Assembly: GCA_029243395.1 (NCBI GenBank)
Contig: JAQWSE010000007.1
Location: 317,690 to 381,689, forward strand
Direction: 5' to 3'
Source of the DNA: Paracoccaceae bacterium
GTDB lineage: Bacteria > Pseudomonadota > Alphaproteobacteria > Rhodobacterales > Rhodobacteraceae
Length of the DNA stretch: 64,000 nucleotides
Below the pieces are notes generated by a model, which saw nothing but the letters and a program-made list of their open reading frames with translations, was not told where the DNA came from and ran no database searches. Position 1 is the first letter of the stretch, and each line of letters starts with the position of its first letter. The translations under genes were made by a program, and so were the position numbers. Of the stretch, positions 36,755 through 47,562 are shown one piece after another.

Positions 36755-37767
36755 AGTTGTCTAAATATTTTCGCCCTATTATGAACACGGGACGTATATA
36801 CCCAACTGATGCCATATTTTTGGGATCTACAAGTCTTTGGTTTAATGCAGTAAAAGTTTTTGAAAGAGGTAAGGTTCCGATAGTAGTCAATGCTAAAGAA
36901 ATACCATTTGAGATTAAATCGGGACTTTCTGTAAACCGAGGAAAAATTCTAGGCTTTGAAAAAAAACCTCCTTTATTAATGGGAGTATTAAATGTTTCTC
37001 CTGATAGTTTTTCAGATGGCTATCAAGCCCGTGATCCTTCTGATCTTTTGAAACGGATTAACAAGATGGTTGATGAAGGTGTAGATATCATTGATATTGG
37101 GGGCGAATCCACTAGACCAGGCTTTACGAGTATTTCCTCTGAGGCTGAGAAAAAACGTGTAGATGAAGCAATAAGATTGGTGAGAAAAAATTTCCCTAAT
37201 TTGTTGATGTCAATAGATACCCGTAAAGCTTCCGTAGCAGAACATGCCCTAAGTTTAGGGGTAAAGATATTGAATGATGTTTCTTCCCTAAGTTTTGACC
37301 CTGATAGCATTGAGATAGCCAAGAAATTTGGAAGTTTCGTTTGCATAATGCATAATTCAGGCGCAGGGAAAGATTTGCATAAGAGAATTATGGGAAAGGA
37401 TTTTCTTCTAGACATATTTGATTACTTAAGAGAGCGTATTGAATTTGCAGTGTCAGGTGGTATTTCAAGATCTAAGATAATAATTGATCCCGGAATTGGG
37501 TTTGGTAAAACAGAGGAACAAAATTTAGCTATTTTATCTAATATCAGCCTTTTTCATTCCTTAGCATGTCCGATTTTAGTAGGTGTTTCTAGAAAGAAAT
37601 TTATAGGTAGAATTACTGGTGAAAATAAACCAGAAGATAGATTAGTGGGATCTGTTTTGGCAGCAGGAGAGTTAGCAAAGCAAGGTGTGCAGATTGTTCG
37701 AGTTCATGATATAAAAGAAACCAACCAGGTGATGAATATACTCTACAAGTTGCGCACCGCTGATTAG
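36751..37767 (+). CDS. folP: dihydropteroate synthase
   Basis: Joins hydroxymethyl-dihydropterin pyrophosphate and p-aminobenzoate. The TIM-barrel pattern is LLMGVLNVSPDSFSDG, DIIDIGGESTRPGFTSIS, ILNDVSSLSF, IIIDPGIGFGKTEEQN and VGVSRKKFIGRITG. An N-terminal extension of about 75 residues precedes the barrel, which I recall as normal for Rhodobacteraceae DHPS. Length is 338 aa. The start overlaps the HAD gene by 4 bases. Confidence 0.94.
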   Translation: MKLSKYFRPIMNTGRIYPTDAIFLGSTSLWFNAVKVFERGKVPIVVNAKEIPFEIKSGLSVNRGKILGFEKKPPLLMGVLNVSPDSFSDGYQARDPSDLLKRINKMVDEGVDIIDIGGESTRPGFTSISSEAEKKRVDEAIRLVRKNFPNLLMSIDTRKASVAEHALSLGVKILNDVSSLSFDPDSIEIAKKFGSFVCIMHNSGAGKDLHKRIMGKDFLLDIFDYLRERIEFAVSGGISRSKIIIDPGIGFGKTEEQNLAILSNISLFHSLACPILVGVSRKKFIGRITGENKPEDRLVGSVLAAGELAKQGVQIVRVHDIKETNQVMNILYKLRTAD

Positions 37768-37783
37768 ATCTACATTTAGGATA

Positions 37784-39136
37784 ATGAAAATGACAATGAA
37801 GATATTTGGTACAGATGGGATAAGAGGGAAAGTTAATTCAACTTTAATAAGTGCTAGCTTCGCTCAGAAAATAGGTATTGCTTGTGGCCAATATCTTTCC
37901 TCAAAGGATCTTTCTGGCAGATCCAATCGGGTAATCATAGGTAAGGACACCAGGAGATCTGGTTATATGCTGGAAACAGCTTTGACATCTGGATTTACAT
38001 CTTTAGGCATGGATGTGTTTCTTTTAGGCCCTATCCCAACCCCTGCTGTAGGAATGTTGACTAGATCCATGAGGGCTGAACTGGGAGTAATGATTACTGC
38101 ATCCCACAATCATTATGAAGATAATGGAATCAAGTTCTTTGGACATGATGGTTTTAAATTATCGGATAGTGTTGAAAATGAGATTGAGACTTTGTTGTTA
38201 AGTAAATCTAATTGTAATAACTCAGATTTGGTAGGCAGGGTTAAGAGAATCGACGAAGTGTTAGGTCGGTATATAGAGTTTGTCAAAACAAGCTTGCCAA
38301 AGAACCTGATGTTGAATGGACTAAAAATTGTAATAGATTGTGCTAATGGTGCTGCATATAAATGCGCCCCCCAAATTCTTTGGGAACTGGGGGCTAAAGT
38401 GATACCGCTAGGCGTAGAGCCTAATGGCTACAATATAAATTTAAATTGTGGCTCCACTGATACTTCAAAAGCTGCAGAGCTAGTAAAAAAACACAAGGCT
38501 GATTTAGGAATTTGTTTAGATGGAGATGCTGATCGAGTGATCTTACTAAATGAGAAAGGCGAAGAAGTTGATGGAGATCAGTTGCTAGGTGTTTTGGCCG
38601 CTCACTGGAATAATGAAGAGAGGATTGCCAAAGGAACAATCGTATCTACTGTAATGTCCAACCTAGGCTTGAATAGATATTTGAAGACACTAGGAATAAA
38701 GCTTCACCGTGCCGCGGTAGGTGATAGGTATGTTGTTGAGGCTATGCGTCAAAAGGAACTAAACATTGGTGGAGAAAAATCAGGTCACATAGTCATGACT
38801 GATCATTCTACAACCGGGGATGGTATACTCGCTGCTTTACATTTTCTTTCAATCCTCCAGGGGTCAGGTGTTAAGGCAAGTAGTCTTTTGACTGCTTTTC
38901 AACCAATACCGCAACAACTTGTCAATATCACCTTTAATTCTTCGCATGATCCTTTAGAAAATCATGATGTGAAAAATCTACTTATAGAATGTGAGAGTAG
39001 ATTAGGAAAATTGGGGGAAATGATAGTTAGAAAATCAGGAACTGAACCTGTGATTAGAGTTATGGTTCAACATGACGATGAAGCACTAGTGTCAAGTATT
39101 GTGAGAAAAATAAGTTCTAAAATTGAAGGCCTCTAA
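37784..39136 (+). CDS. glmM: phosphoglucosamine mutase
   Basis: Makes glucosamine-1-phosphate for peptidoglycan and LPS. FGTDGIRGKVN is the N-terminal motif, the phosphoserine loop is VMITASHNHYEDNG, the metal site is CLDGDADRVIL, and the phosphate-binding loop is RKSGTEPVIRVM. Length is 450 aa. Three in-frame ATGs (37784, 37790, 37796) are close together; any could be the start. It closes the folB-HAD-folP-glmM run. Confidence 0.95.
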   Translation: MKMTMKIFGTDGIRGKVNSTLISASFAQKIGIACGQYLSSKDLSGRSNRVIIGKDTRRSGYMLETALTSGFTSLGMDVFLLGPIPTPAVGMLTRSMRAELGVMITASHNHYEDNGIKFFGHDGFKLSDSVENEIETLLLSKSNCNNSDLVGRVKRIDEVLGRYIEFVKTSLPKNLMLNGLKIVIDCANGAAYKCAPQILWELGAKVIPLGVEPNGYNINLNCGSTDTSKAAELVKKHKADLGICLDGDADRVILLNEKGEEVDGDQLLGVLAAHWNNEERIAKGTIVSTVMSNLGLNRYLKTLGIKLHRAAVGDRYVVEAMRQKELNIGGEKSGHIVMTDHSTTGDGILAALHFLSILQGSGVKASSLLTAFQPIPQQLVNITFNSSHDPLENHDVKNLLIECESRLGKLGEMIVRKSGTEPVIRVMVQHDDEALVSSIVRKISSKIEGL

Positions 39137-39173
39137 TTAATTAGTATACGTGGCTAGATGATCTCATCCAGAT

Positions 39174-40091
39174 TTATTTTTGTTGTTCAAATTGAGAAAT
39201 TAGAACACCTGTTAATATAAGTGTAAGAGATAGGATAAAATTGTTTGGAAGGACTTCTTTTAGAAGAAATAGTCCAAAGATTGTAGACCATACAGGGACT
39301 TTAAAATTTACCAAGCTTACAAAAATTACCCCTTGATATTTAATCAACGATACAAGAATCACAGTAGCAATTCCTGTCGGGAACACACCAAGGTATAAAA
39401 TTGCGACTATGGACTGATAATTGAAGATTGCAGGAAATTTACCAAATATTAATACAAATGGTATGCACATTAAGCTAGCAATTAATAGAGAATGAGTCGA
39501 AAAAGCCAGAAAATCCAAGGGTTTTGATTTTCGTATGATTATAGCACCTGAAGCATAACAAAAGGGTGCTAAAATACATAGCCAGACAAAAGAATTTTGG
39601 TGTGTGAAGAAAGAGTTTTGTATCATTCCATCTTTTGATGCAATAAGAAGAGTTGTTCCGCATACACCTAGTGATATTCCAAAAACTTTTTGAACTTTGA
39701 CCTTCTCGTCAGTTGTTAATAGGTAGGTGAGTAGTAAAATAATTAATGGAATCGTCGCCATGCATAAACCTACAAAGACTGAAGAAAGATGTTCTTGGGC
39801 GATGGCTAGCAATGTGAAAGGTAAGGCATTTGACAGTAATCCGACTCCCACGCAGCTCATCCAATAGCTGCTAGTTTTTGGTATAATAAACGATCTTTTC
39901 TTAAGAAAAGTTGAGCATAATAAGAGTGTTAGTGCACCAATCATTATTCTTAGTGAAGACACATATATAGGTTCAAAAGAAATAAGAGCAATTTTGATTG
40001 CTAGAAAAGAACTACCCCAGATTAACCCAAGGACTGACAGAAGTGACCAAGAAGAAATCTTTTGCAATTTGAAGTCAGAATTAGTTTCCAA
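39174..40091 (-). CDS. EamA/DMT family transporter
   Basis: A 305-aa drug/metabolite transporter with ten predicted transmembrane helices in two EamA repeats (about residues 15-150 and 168-300). LGLIWGSSFLAIKIAL is the family start, and the second half opens with CILAPFCYASGAIIIRK. It starts at TTG. The substrate cannot be assigned. It is convergent with glmM and divergent from serC. Confidence 0.88.
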   Translation of the reverse strand: METNSDFKLQKISSWSLLSVLGLIWGSSFLAIKIALISFEPIYVSSLRIMIGALTLLLCSTFLKKRSFIIPKTSSYWMSCVGVGLLSNALPFTLLAIAQEHLSSVFVGLCMATIPLIILLLTYLLTTDEKVKVQKVFGISLGVCGTTLLIASKDGMIQNSFFTHQNSFVWLCILAPFCYASGAIIIRKSKPLDFLAFSTHSLLIASLMCIPFVLIFGKFPAIFNYQSIVAILYLGVFPTGIATVILVSLIKYQGVIFVSLVNFKVPVWSTIFGLFLLKEVLPNNFILSLTLILTGVLISQFEQQK

Positions 40092-40224
40092 AGTTTTCCT
40101 GTCGTGCTATTTAACCGTTTAATTATTATCTTGAACCTGTTAGGTCTTTTTTTGTTTCAATAGTTGAGTTTCCTGATTTATAGAAATATTCAAAATTAGC
40201 AAACTAATTTTCTGAGAGAAAAAC

Positions 40225-41388
40225 GTGTTAGATAAACCCGACAAAGTGCCGTTAAGGCCAAATTTTTCTAGCGGTCCTTGTGTAAAGAGACCAGGTTGGG
40301 AAATTAAGAATTTAGGTAATATTGCCCTACTAGGTCGTTCACATAGGTCTGCTGAATGCAAAAAACAGTTGGAAAATGTTATTCAGCTAATTAAGGAAAC
40401 TTTAGGTCTACCAAATGATTACATTGTGGCAATTGTTCCAGGATCAAATACCGGGGCATTTGAAACAGCTTTGTGGTCTATGTTGGGCCCCTTACCTGTC
40501 GATGCTTTGGCTTGGGAAAGCTTTGGTTCTGGCTGGGTTTATGATATCAAAGAGCAGTTGATGTTAAAGGATGTTCAGGTTCTGTCCGCAAGATATGGTG
40601 AAATACCAAACCTAGATTGTATAAGAAGGGAATCTGATATTTGCTTTACCTGGAATGGGACAACCTCTGGTGTTCGTGTACCTAATGCTAATTGGATTAG
40701 CGAAGACAGAATAGGTTTAACGTTTTGTGATGCGACTTCAGCTATTTTTTCGCAGGAATTAGATTGGAAAAAATTAGATGTCACAACATTTTCATGGCAA
40801 AAAGCTATGGGGGGGGAAGGTGGTCATGGTGTTCTCATACTTAGTCCTAAGGCCATTGACCGATTGAAGAATTATGTTCCTTGTAGACCTATTCCAAAGA
40901 TTTTTAGATTAGGTACAGAAAAAGGAATAAATTTGGATCTTTTTGAAGGTAAAACAATAAATACTCCGTCTATGCTATGTGTGGCTGATGCCCTTGACTC
41001 TCTTTTGTGGATTAAGGAATTAGGTGGATGGAAAGCAACTTGCGAGAGAACCTCCAACAATTTTAGGATTATCTCAGATTGGTATCGAAAGAGGGACTGG
41101 ATTACTAATTTGGTAAAGGATGAATCTATACAGTCTAATTCTTCAGTCTGTTTGCAGATTATAGATAATCAGTTTTTAAAACTTTTAGATTCAGAAAAAT
41201 GGAAATTTATCAACCATATGACCACTATACTGGAAAAACATGAGGCAGCATTTGATATAAAGGGCCACAGAGATGGTCCACCAGGTTTAAGGATATGGTG
41301 TGGGCCAACCATTGAACCTGAAGATTTAGAATATTTATTACCGTGGTTAGATTGGACTTTTCAGTATCTAAAAACAAAGAATTTTTAA
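40225..41388 (+). CDS. serC: phosphoserine aminotransferase
   Basis: PLP-dependent transamination of 3-phosphohydroxypyruvate in serine synthesis. RPNFSSGPCVKRPGW opens the protein, and the PLP lysine is in TTFSWQKAMGGEGGHGVLIL. The alphaproteobacterial/archaeal SerC subtype fits the 387-aa length. It starts at GTG (40225) with GAGAGAAA upstream. It is 22 bases before serA. Confidence 0.93.
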   Translation: MLDKPDKVPLRPNFSSGPCVKRPGWEIKNLGNIALLGRSHRSAECKKQLENVIQLIKETLGLPNDYIVAIVPGSNTGAFETALWSMLGPLPVDALAWESFGSGWVYDIKEQLMLKDVQVLSARYGEIPNLDCIRRESDICFTWNGTTSGVRVPNANWISEDRIGLTFCDATSAIFSQELDWKKLDVTTFSWQKAMGGEGGHGVLILSPKAIDRLKNYVPCRPIPKIFRLGTEKGINLDLFEGKTINTPSMLCVADALDSLLWIKELGGWKATCERTSNNFRIISDWYRKRDWITNLVKDESIQSNSSVCLQIIDNQFLKLLDSEKWKFINHMTTILEKHEAAFDIKGHRDGPPGLRIWCGPTIEPEDLEYLLPWLDWTFQYLKTKNF

Positions 41389-41410
41389 TAGCCAGGAAAG
41401 TGAGCATCTA

Positions 41411-43015
41411 TTGAATTTCAAAGTATTGATATCGGACAGTCTTTCTAAAAATGCGGTCAAGATTTTTCAGGCCAGAGGCATAGAGGTGAGTTACAGGCCA
41501 GAAATTGGTCAGCAGCGTGACATTTTAACCAAGGAAATCGGAGAGTTCGATGGGTTGGCTATTAGATCAGCTACCATTTTGGACAAGAAAATTTTAGAAA
41601 AGGCCAAAAATTTGAAAGTGATTGGGCGAGCGGGTATAGGTATTGATAATATAGACCTAGAATTTGCTTCAAAAAAAGGGATTGTAGTGATGAATACTCC
41701 CTTTGGTAATGCTATTACAACTGCCGAGCATACGATTGCACTGATATTTTCAGCTGCTAGGCAGATTCCGGCAGCTGATAGCTCAACGCGCTCTGGTAAA
41801 TGGGAGAAGAAGAAATTTGTAGGCATGGAATTGTCCGGAAAGAAACTAGGTTTAATAGGGGTTGGAAATATTGGTTCCGTGGTTGCCATTCGTGCTCAGG
41901 CTTTAGGAATGGAGATACTGGCTTATGATCCATTTTTGTCAGAGGAAAGGGCAACAAATCTTAAATTGACTAAAATACCGGAGTTAGATCAACTCTTGAT
42001 TCAATCAGATATAGTGTCACTTCATCTTCCTAAAAATGAAAAGACAGAAAAATTTCTGTCAAAAAGTAAAATATCAATGATGAAAAGAGGATCAATTCTT
42101 GTCAATTGTGCAAGAGGGGGATTAGTTGATGAGGAAGCAGTTGCAGAAGCAATTAGGAAGGGTATTTTGTCAGCTGCTGCATTTGATGTATTCTTAGATG
42201 AACCTGCCACTCAAAGCCCATTATTTGATTTGCCAAATGTTATTTGTACTCCTCACCTTGGTGCTTCCACGAATGAAGCTCAAGAGAAAGTTTCTTTGCA
42301 GATTGCAGAACAAATTTCTAACTACCTTTTAGATGGATCTGTAGAAAATGCTCTAAACGCTCCATCCATGAATGCTAAGGAGGCTCCTATATTAGAACCA
42401 TGGATAAAACTCGCCAAAGTACTGGGATCATTTGTTGGTCAAATGACTGATTCTGCGATTACAGAAATAGAGATTGAGTATGTAGGTATGGTTGGCAAAT
42501 TGAATATCTTCCCCATTAGCTCGGCATTAGTGGCGGAATTACTCAGACCACTGGTTGGAAGTGGAGTAGTCAATATGGTGTCAGCGCCCCATATTGCAAG
42601 GCAAAGAGGAATGAAAATTTCTGAAATCAGAAGAGATGCACAAGGAGCATTTGGTTCATATATTCGCCTGATAGTCAATTCTGAGAATTTGCAGAGGTCA
42701 GTTGCGGGCACTATTTATTCTGATGGAAAGCCTAGATTTATTCAAATTAAGGGTATCAACTTAGAAGCGGAACCAGCTTCTCACATGCTGTATACAACCA
42801 ATAAGGATATTCCAGGCTACATAGGTGCTCTTGGAACTGTACTTGGTGAAGCTCAAGTCAATATCGCAACTTTTGCTCTTGGTAGAGATACGAAAAATGG
42901 TAAAGCAATAGCCTTGTTAGGAGTTGATGAGGCAGTAGGAAATTCGATAATTAAGAAGATAGAGAATCTTCCTCAAGTGGCTAAAGCTAGAGCTTTAAAA
43001 TTTCCACAAAAGTGA
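41411..43015 (+). CDS. serA: D-3-phosphoglycerate dehydrogenase
   Basis: First step of serine synthesis. The NAD motif is KLGLIGVGNIGSVVAIRAQA, the catalytic residues are in VIGRAGIGIDNID and the HLGAST segment, and the C-terminal half holds the ASB domain and an ACT-type regulatory domain (NKDIPGYIGALGTVLGEAQV, residues about 465-484). It is the long form (534 aa), likely feedback-sensitive to serine. It starts at TTG (41411). It forms a serC-serA operon, and sdaA, which degrades serine, lies 2.3 kb away. Confidence 0.95.
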   Translation: MNFKVLISDSLSKNAVKIFQARGIEVSYRPEIGQQRDILTKEIGEFDGLAIRSATILDKKILEKAKNLKVIGRAGIGIDNIDLEFASKKGIVVMNTPFGNAITTAEHTIALIFSAARQIPAADSSTRSGKWEKKKFVGMELSGKKLGLIGVGNIGSVVAIRAQALGMEILAYDPFLSEERATNLKLTKIPELDQLLIQSDIVSLHLPKNEKTEKFLSKSKISMMKRGSILVNCARGGLVDEEAVAEAIRKGILSAAAFDVFLDEPATQSPLFDLPNVICTPHLGASTNEAQEKVSLQIAEQISNYLLDGSVENALNAPSMNAKEAPILEPWIKLAKVLGSFVGQMTDSAITEIEIEYVGMVGKLNIFPISSALVAELLRPLVGSGVVNMVSAPHIARQRGMKISEIRRDAQGAFGSYIRLIVNSENLQRSVAGTIYSDGKPRFIQIKGINLEAEPASHMLYTTNKDIPGYIGALGTVLGEAQVNIATFALGRDTKNGKAIALLGVDEAVGNSIIKKIENLPQVAKARALKFPQK

Positions 43016-43067
43016 ATAATGTGGTTGAGGAACATGTACCAATTACTTTAAATGCTCTTTGATATGA

Positions 43068-44390
<1,323 letters not shown>

Positions 44391-44600
44391 ATGAACATAA
44401 TCTATAGAAAAAAGCTGGCTTATTTTATTCTATTAATTTTTCTTCCTACTTACATAGTGTTTGTGGTGACTATTATTTCTTTTTTGGATCGCTTCAATAT
44501 ATGGGTTGAATTATTGATTTATGTCCTGTTGGGTATAGTATGGGTTTTCCCTTTTAAGTTTGCATTTAAGGGTTTGGCCTCAAAGAATGAAAAGAAATAG
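44391..44600 (+). CDS. DUF2842 family small membrane protein
   Basis: A 69-aa protein with two transmembrane helices (about residues 9-30 and 36-57). YKKLAYFILLIF-like start, VVTIISFLDRFNIW, LLIYVLLGIVWVFPFK and a terminal FKGL fit DUF2842 as I recall it, a family found after purA in alphaproteobacteria. The ATG follows the purA stop directly. Function unknown. Confidence 0.75.
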   Translation: MNIIYRKKLAYFILLIFLPTYIVFVVTIISFLDRFNIWVELLIYVLLGIVWVFPFKFAFKGLASKNEKK

Positions 44601-44661
44601 TGGTGAGGTAGGATACCCCCCCATTTTTTAAACAGAGTTGATTTTTTTCAAGGATTTGAAG

Positions 44662-45330
44662 ATGGTAAAAATCTTACAGAGATTTGATCAACCTATAACA
44701 ATTATTGGAGGTGGGGAGTTTGTTCCCGATATTTTTGAATCTTCTTTGCAAGTGGGAAAAGAGTTGATCGCGGTCGATGGAGGCCTTAATTATCTAAGCC
44801 CTAGAAGGCATTTTCCAGTATGGATCCTTGGTGATTTGGACTCGGCAATCGATACTGAACCTTGGGTGAAGGCCGGGGCTAAAATAAAATTATTACCGGA
44901 ACAGAATTCAACTGATCTTGAAAAGTGTTTATATTCGATTGAGGCACCTCTTTACTTGGCAAATGGTTTCCTAGGACACAGAATTGACCACACACTGGCA
45001 TCTTGTTCTACATTAGTAAGGCGGAAGGATAGAAATATCATTTTACTGGGGAAAAGAGACATAATAATTCATATAAATAAGAAAATGAGTTTAGATTTGG
45101 AAGTAGGAACTAGATTGTCTCTTTTCCCTTTTAAAAAGGTTTGTGGAGTTCACAGTTGTGGTTTGAAATACTGCGTAGAAGGAGTTACCTTTGCTCCAGG
45201 GTCAATGATAGGAACTTCAAATGAAGTCATTGACGCAAAAGTTGAAATAAATTTTGATGAGGCAGGTATGCTTTTAGTCTTGCCAATAGAATCTTTATCT
45301 AAGATTTTGGAATCATACAGGCTAGTATAA
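44662..45330 (+). CDS. thiamine diphosphokinase
   Basis: Converts thiamine to thiamine diphosphate using ATP. AVDGGLNYLSP, WILGDLDSA and LPEQNSTDLEKCLYSI are the TPK hallmarks, and NGFLGHRIDHTLAS follows. I start at ATG 44662, which has AAGGA about 7 bases upstream; a TTG at 44638 would add eight residues. Length is 222 aa. It is convergent with sdaA, 4 bases apart. Confidence 0.88.
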   Translation: MVKILQRFDQPITIIGGGEFVPDIFESSLQVGKELIAVDGGLNYLSPRRHFPVWILGDLDSAIDTEPWVKAGAKIKLLPEQNSTDLEKCLYSIEAPLYLANGFLGHRIDHTLASCSTLVRRKDRNIILLGKRDIIIHINKKMSLDLEVGTRLSLFPFKKVCGVHSCGLKYCVEGVTFAPGSMIGTSNEVIDAKVEINFDEAGMLLVLPIESLSKILESYRLV

Positions 45331-45334
45331 ATTC

Positions 45335-46726
45335 TTAACATTCAATGACATTGACTGCTAAGCCTCCCTGGGATGTCTCCTTGTATTTTGCCATCATGTC
45401 TTTACCAGTGTCAAACATTGTCTTTATGCATGCATCTAGGCTAACTAAATGGATGCCATCACCCCGCAAAGCCAAAGAAGCAGCAGACACCGCTTTAATA
45501 GCTCCCAGACCGTTTCTCTCTATACAAGGCGCTTGCACCAATCCTTTTATTGGATCACAAGTCATACCCAGGTGGTGCTCTAAAGCTATTTCTGCAGCAT
45601 TTTCAATCTGAGCCACTGATCCTCCTAAAATTGCACATAAACCAGCTGCTGCCATGGCTGCGGCAGAACCAACCTCTCCTTGGCAACCTACCTCAGCACC
45701 AGAAATAGAAGCATTTGCCTTTAATATGCCTCCTATCGCAGCTGCTGTAAGCAGGAAGTCACTAATCTTATTAGGATCTGCGTTTGGAACATGCTCTAAA
45801 TAATACATTAAAGTAGCAGGTATAACACCTGCTGCTCCATTAGTTGGTGCAGTTACGATTTTTCCGCCTGCGGCATTTACTTCATTGACTGCCATAGCAT
45901 AAACTGAAATCCAATCATTTACTACATGTGGAGCGGTACTGTTCAAACCTTTCTCAGAATTAAGTGATTCATAAATAGCTTTCGCTCTTCTGCGTAATTT
46001 AAGGCCGCCTGGTAGAATTCCATATTCATTTAGTCCGGCTTCAACACTATTTTTCATGAATTTCCATATTTCTTGAATTCCAGAGTTTAAAGATTGTTCA
46101 GACAGGAAAATCAACTCATTTTGCTTCTTCATTTCGGAAATTGAAATATTATTCTTAGTGGCAAGCATCATCATTTCCGCAGCAGTTGAGAAGGGATAGG
46201 GAACATTTTGTGAATTATTTTGGGCGTTCAAGTTTTCCAATTCAGAATCTGTTTTCACAAATCCTCCGCCAATAGAAAAGAAAGTCTTTGATGTGCAAAG
46301 GTTTCCGTCTTCATCAACTACCTTGAAGATCATTCCATTAGCATGCTGTTTAAGTGGCGGGCCGTAATCAAATATGATATCTGACTCGGGATTAAATTTT
46401 ATGGCTGGGAATCCATGAACTTCTATGTAACCAGTTTTATGTAATTCTTCCTGAATTCTATTAACCAACCCGGTTTCAAAGTTTTTTGGCGATATTCCAG
46501 CTATGCCTAAGAGTATAGCTTTGTCTGTACTATGACCCTTTCCAGTAAAAGCTAAAGACCCATATAAGGTGCAAGTAATTCTATGGAAAGACTTGGAGCC
46601 AGGCACGATATCACGCGCCGTTTTTAAGTAAGACAAGAACATTGATGTAGCGATCATAGGGCCATTGGTATGAGAACTAGATGGTCCTATCCCTATCTTA
46701 AAGATGTCGAATACGCTTAAAAACAA
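45335..46726 (-). CDS. sdaA: L-serine dehydratase
   Basis: Iron-sulfur L-serine deaminase making pyruvate and ammonia, in the single-chain form with alpha and beta parts fused (463 aa). The beta part starts [20 protein letters not shown]. The alpha part has [19 protein letters not shown] and cysteines for the 4Fe-4S cluster in [32 protein letters not shown] start at the TTG at 46726, 10 bases after AGGA, so the protein begins MFLSVFDIF as usual; an in-frame TTG at 46756 is less likely. Confidence 0.93.
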   Translation of the reverse strand: MFLSVFDIFKIGIGPSSSHTNGPMIATSMFLSYLKTARDIVPGSKSFHRITCTLYGSLAFTGKGHSTDKAILLGIAGISPKNFETGLVNRIQEELHKTGYIEVHGFPAIKFNPESDIIFDYGPPLKQHANGMIFKVVDEDGNLCTSKTFFSIGGGFVKTDSELENLNAQNNSQNVPYPFSTAAEMMMLATKNNISISEMKKQNELIFLSEQSLNSGIQEIWKFMKNSVEAGLNEYGILPGGLKLRRRAKAIYESLNSEKGLNSTAPHVVNDWISVYAMAVNEVNAAGGKIVTAPTNGAAGVIPATLMYYLEHVPNADPNKISDFLLTAAAIGGILKANASISGAEVGCQGEVGSAAAMAAAGLCAILGGSVAQIENAAEIALEHHLGMTCDPIKGLVQAPCIERNGLGAIKAVSAASLALRGDGIHLVSLDACIKTMFDTGKDMMAKYKETSQGGLAVNVIEC

Positions 46727-46842
46727 ATGATATTTTCCTGCTAAAGCTATAAACAATTAAGATTACTAGATTATTTTTTTTGATTTGACTATAGAGTAGA
46801 GAAAACATTATTTATTAGGAACTTTGGAGGTTTTTAGGAGGC

Positions 46843-47556
46843 ATGATGTCAAATGATACCAATTTAGGTAAACAAGCAGCAGCTAGAGAAGCATTGAAGT
46901 TTGTTAAAACCGATATGATACTCGGTTTAGGAACTGGCTCAACTGCGAAAATATTTGTTGATTTGTTGGCCCAGAGGTATTTTGACGAGGGTTTGAATAT
47001 TGAAGTATTATCAACTTCTTCAAGCACTGCCAGTCAGGCAAAAAAATTGGGTCTACCTTTAACTTCTCTAAATGATGTTAGGAGAGTGGATGTAGTTGTC
47101 GATGGGGCAGATGAGGTTGACGCAAATCTTAACCTGATTAAAGGAGGTGGCGGTGCTCTTTTACAAGAGAAAATAGTCGCTGAGAGTAGTGAAACCATGA
47201 TAGTAATTGTGGATGAGGGTAAAGTAGTTACCAATCTTGGTAGGTTCCCTCTTCCCATAGAAATAATCAAGTTTGGCAGTGAGTTCACCAGGCACATGAT
47301 CCTAGAAGAATTAAGAAATTTGGGATACATAGACATTTATTCTAACTGGAGGCGGGATGACGAAGGGTTTTTTTTGACTGATGAAGGACATTATATTTTA
47401 GACCTGAATCTCAATGAAATTAAAGACCCAATTCTAATACATAACAAAATTAAAGCCATTACTGGAGTAGTAGAAACTGGTTTATTTATTAATTTAGCTA
47501 ATGTAGTAATTATTGGGAATAATGCGGGTCAATTTAGATTGAAAGAACAAAGGTAA
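46843..47556 (+). CDS. rpiA: ribose-5-phosphate isomerase A
   Basis: Interconverts ribose 5-phosphate and ribulose 5-phosphate. MILGLGTGSTAKIFVDLL is the substrate loop, the catalytic region is VDGADEVDANLNLIKGGGGALLQEKI (residues about 88-113, quoted in part), and VDEGKVV follows. A strong TTAGGAGGC ribosome site precedes the ATG. Length is 237 aa. It is followed closely by gor. Confidence 0.94.
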   Translation: MMSNDTNLGKQAAAREALKFVKTDMILGLGTGSTAKIFVDLLAQRYFDEGLNIEVLSTSSSTASQAKKLGLPLTSLNDVRRVDVVVDGADEVDANLNLIKGGGGALLQEKIVAESSETMIVIVDEGKVVTNLGRFPLPIEIIKFGSEFTRHMILEELRNLGYIDIYSNWRRDDEGFFLTDEGHYILDLNLNEIKDPILIHNKIKAITGVVETGLFINLANVVIIGNNAGQFRLKEQR

Positions 47557-47562
47557 CTCACC

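Noticed and set aside
40135-40153. Possible attenuator hairpin upstream of serC (ACCT GTT AGGT followed by seven T)
   Set aside because: The stem is only 4 bp, too weak to support a terminator or leader RNA call. A search against the serC leader RNA model would settle it.
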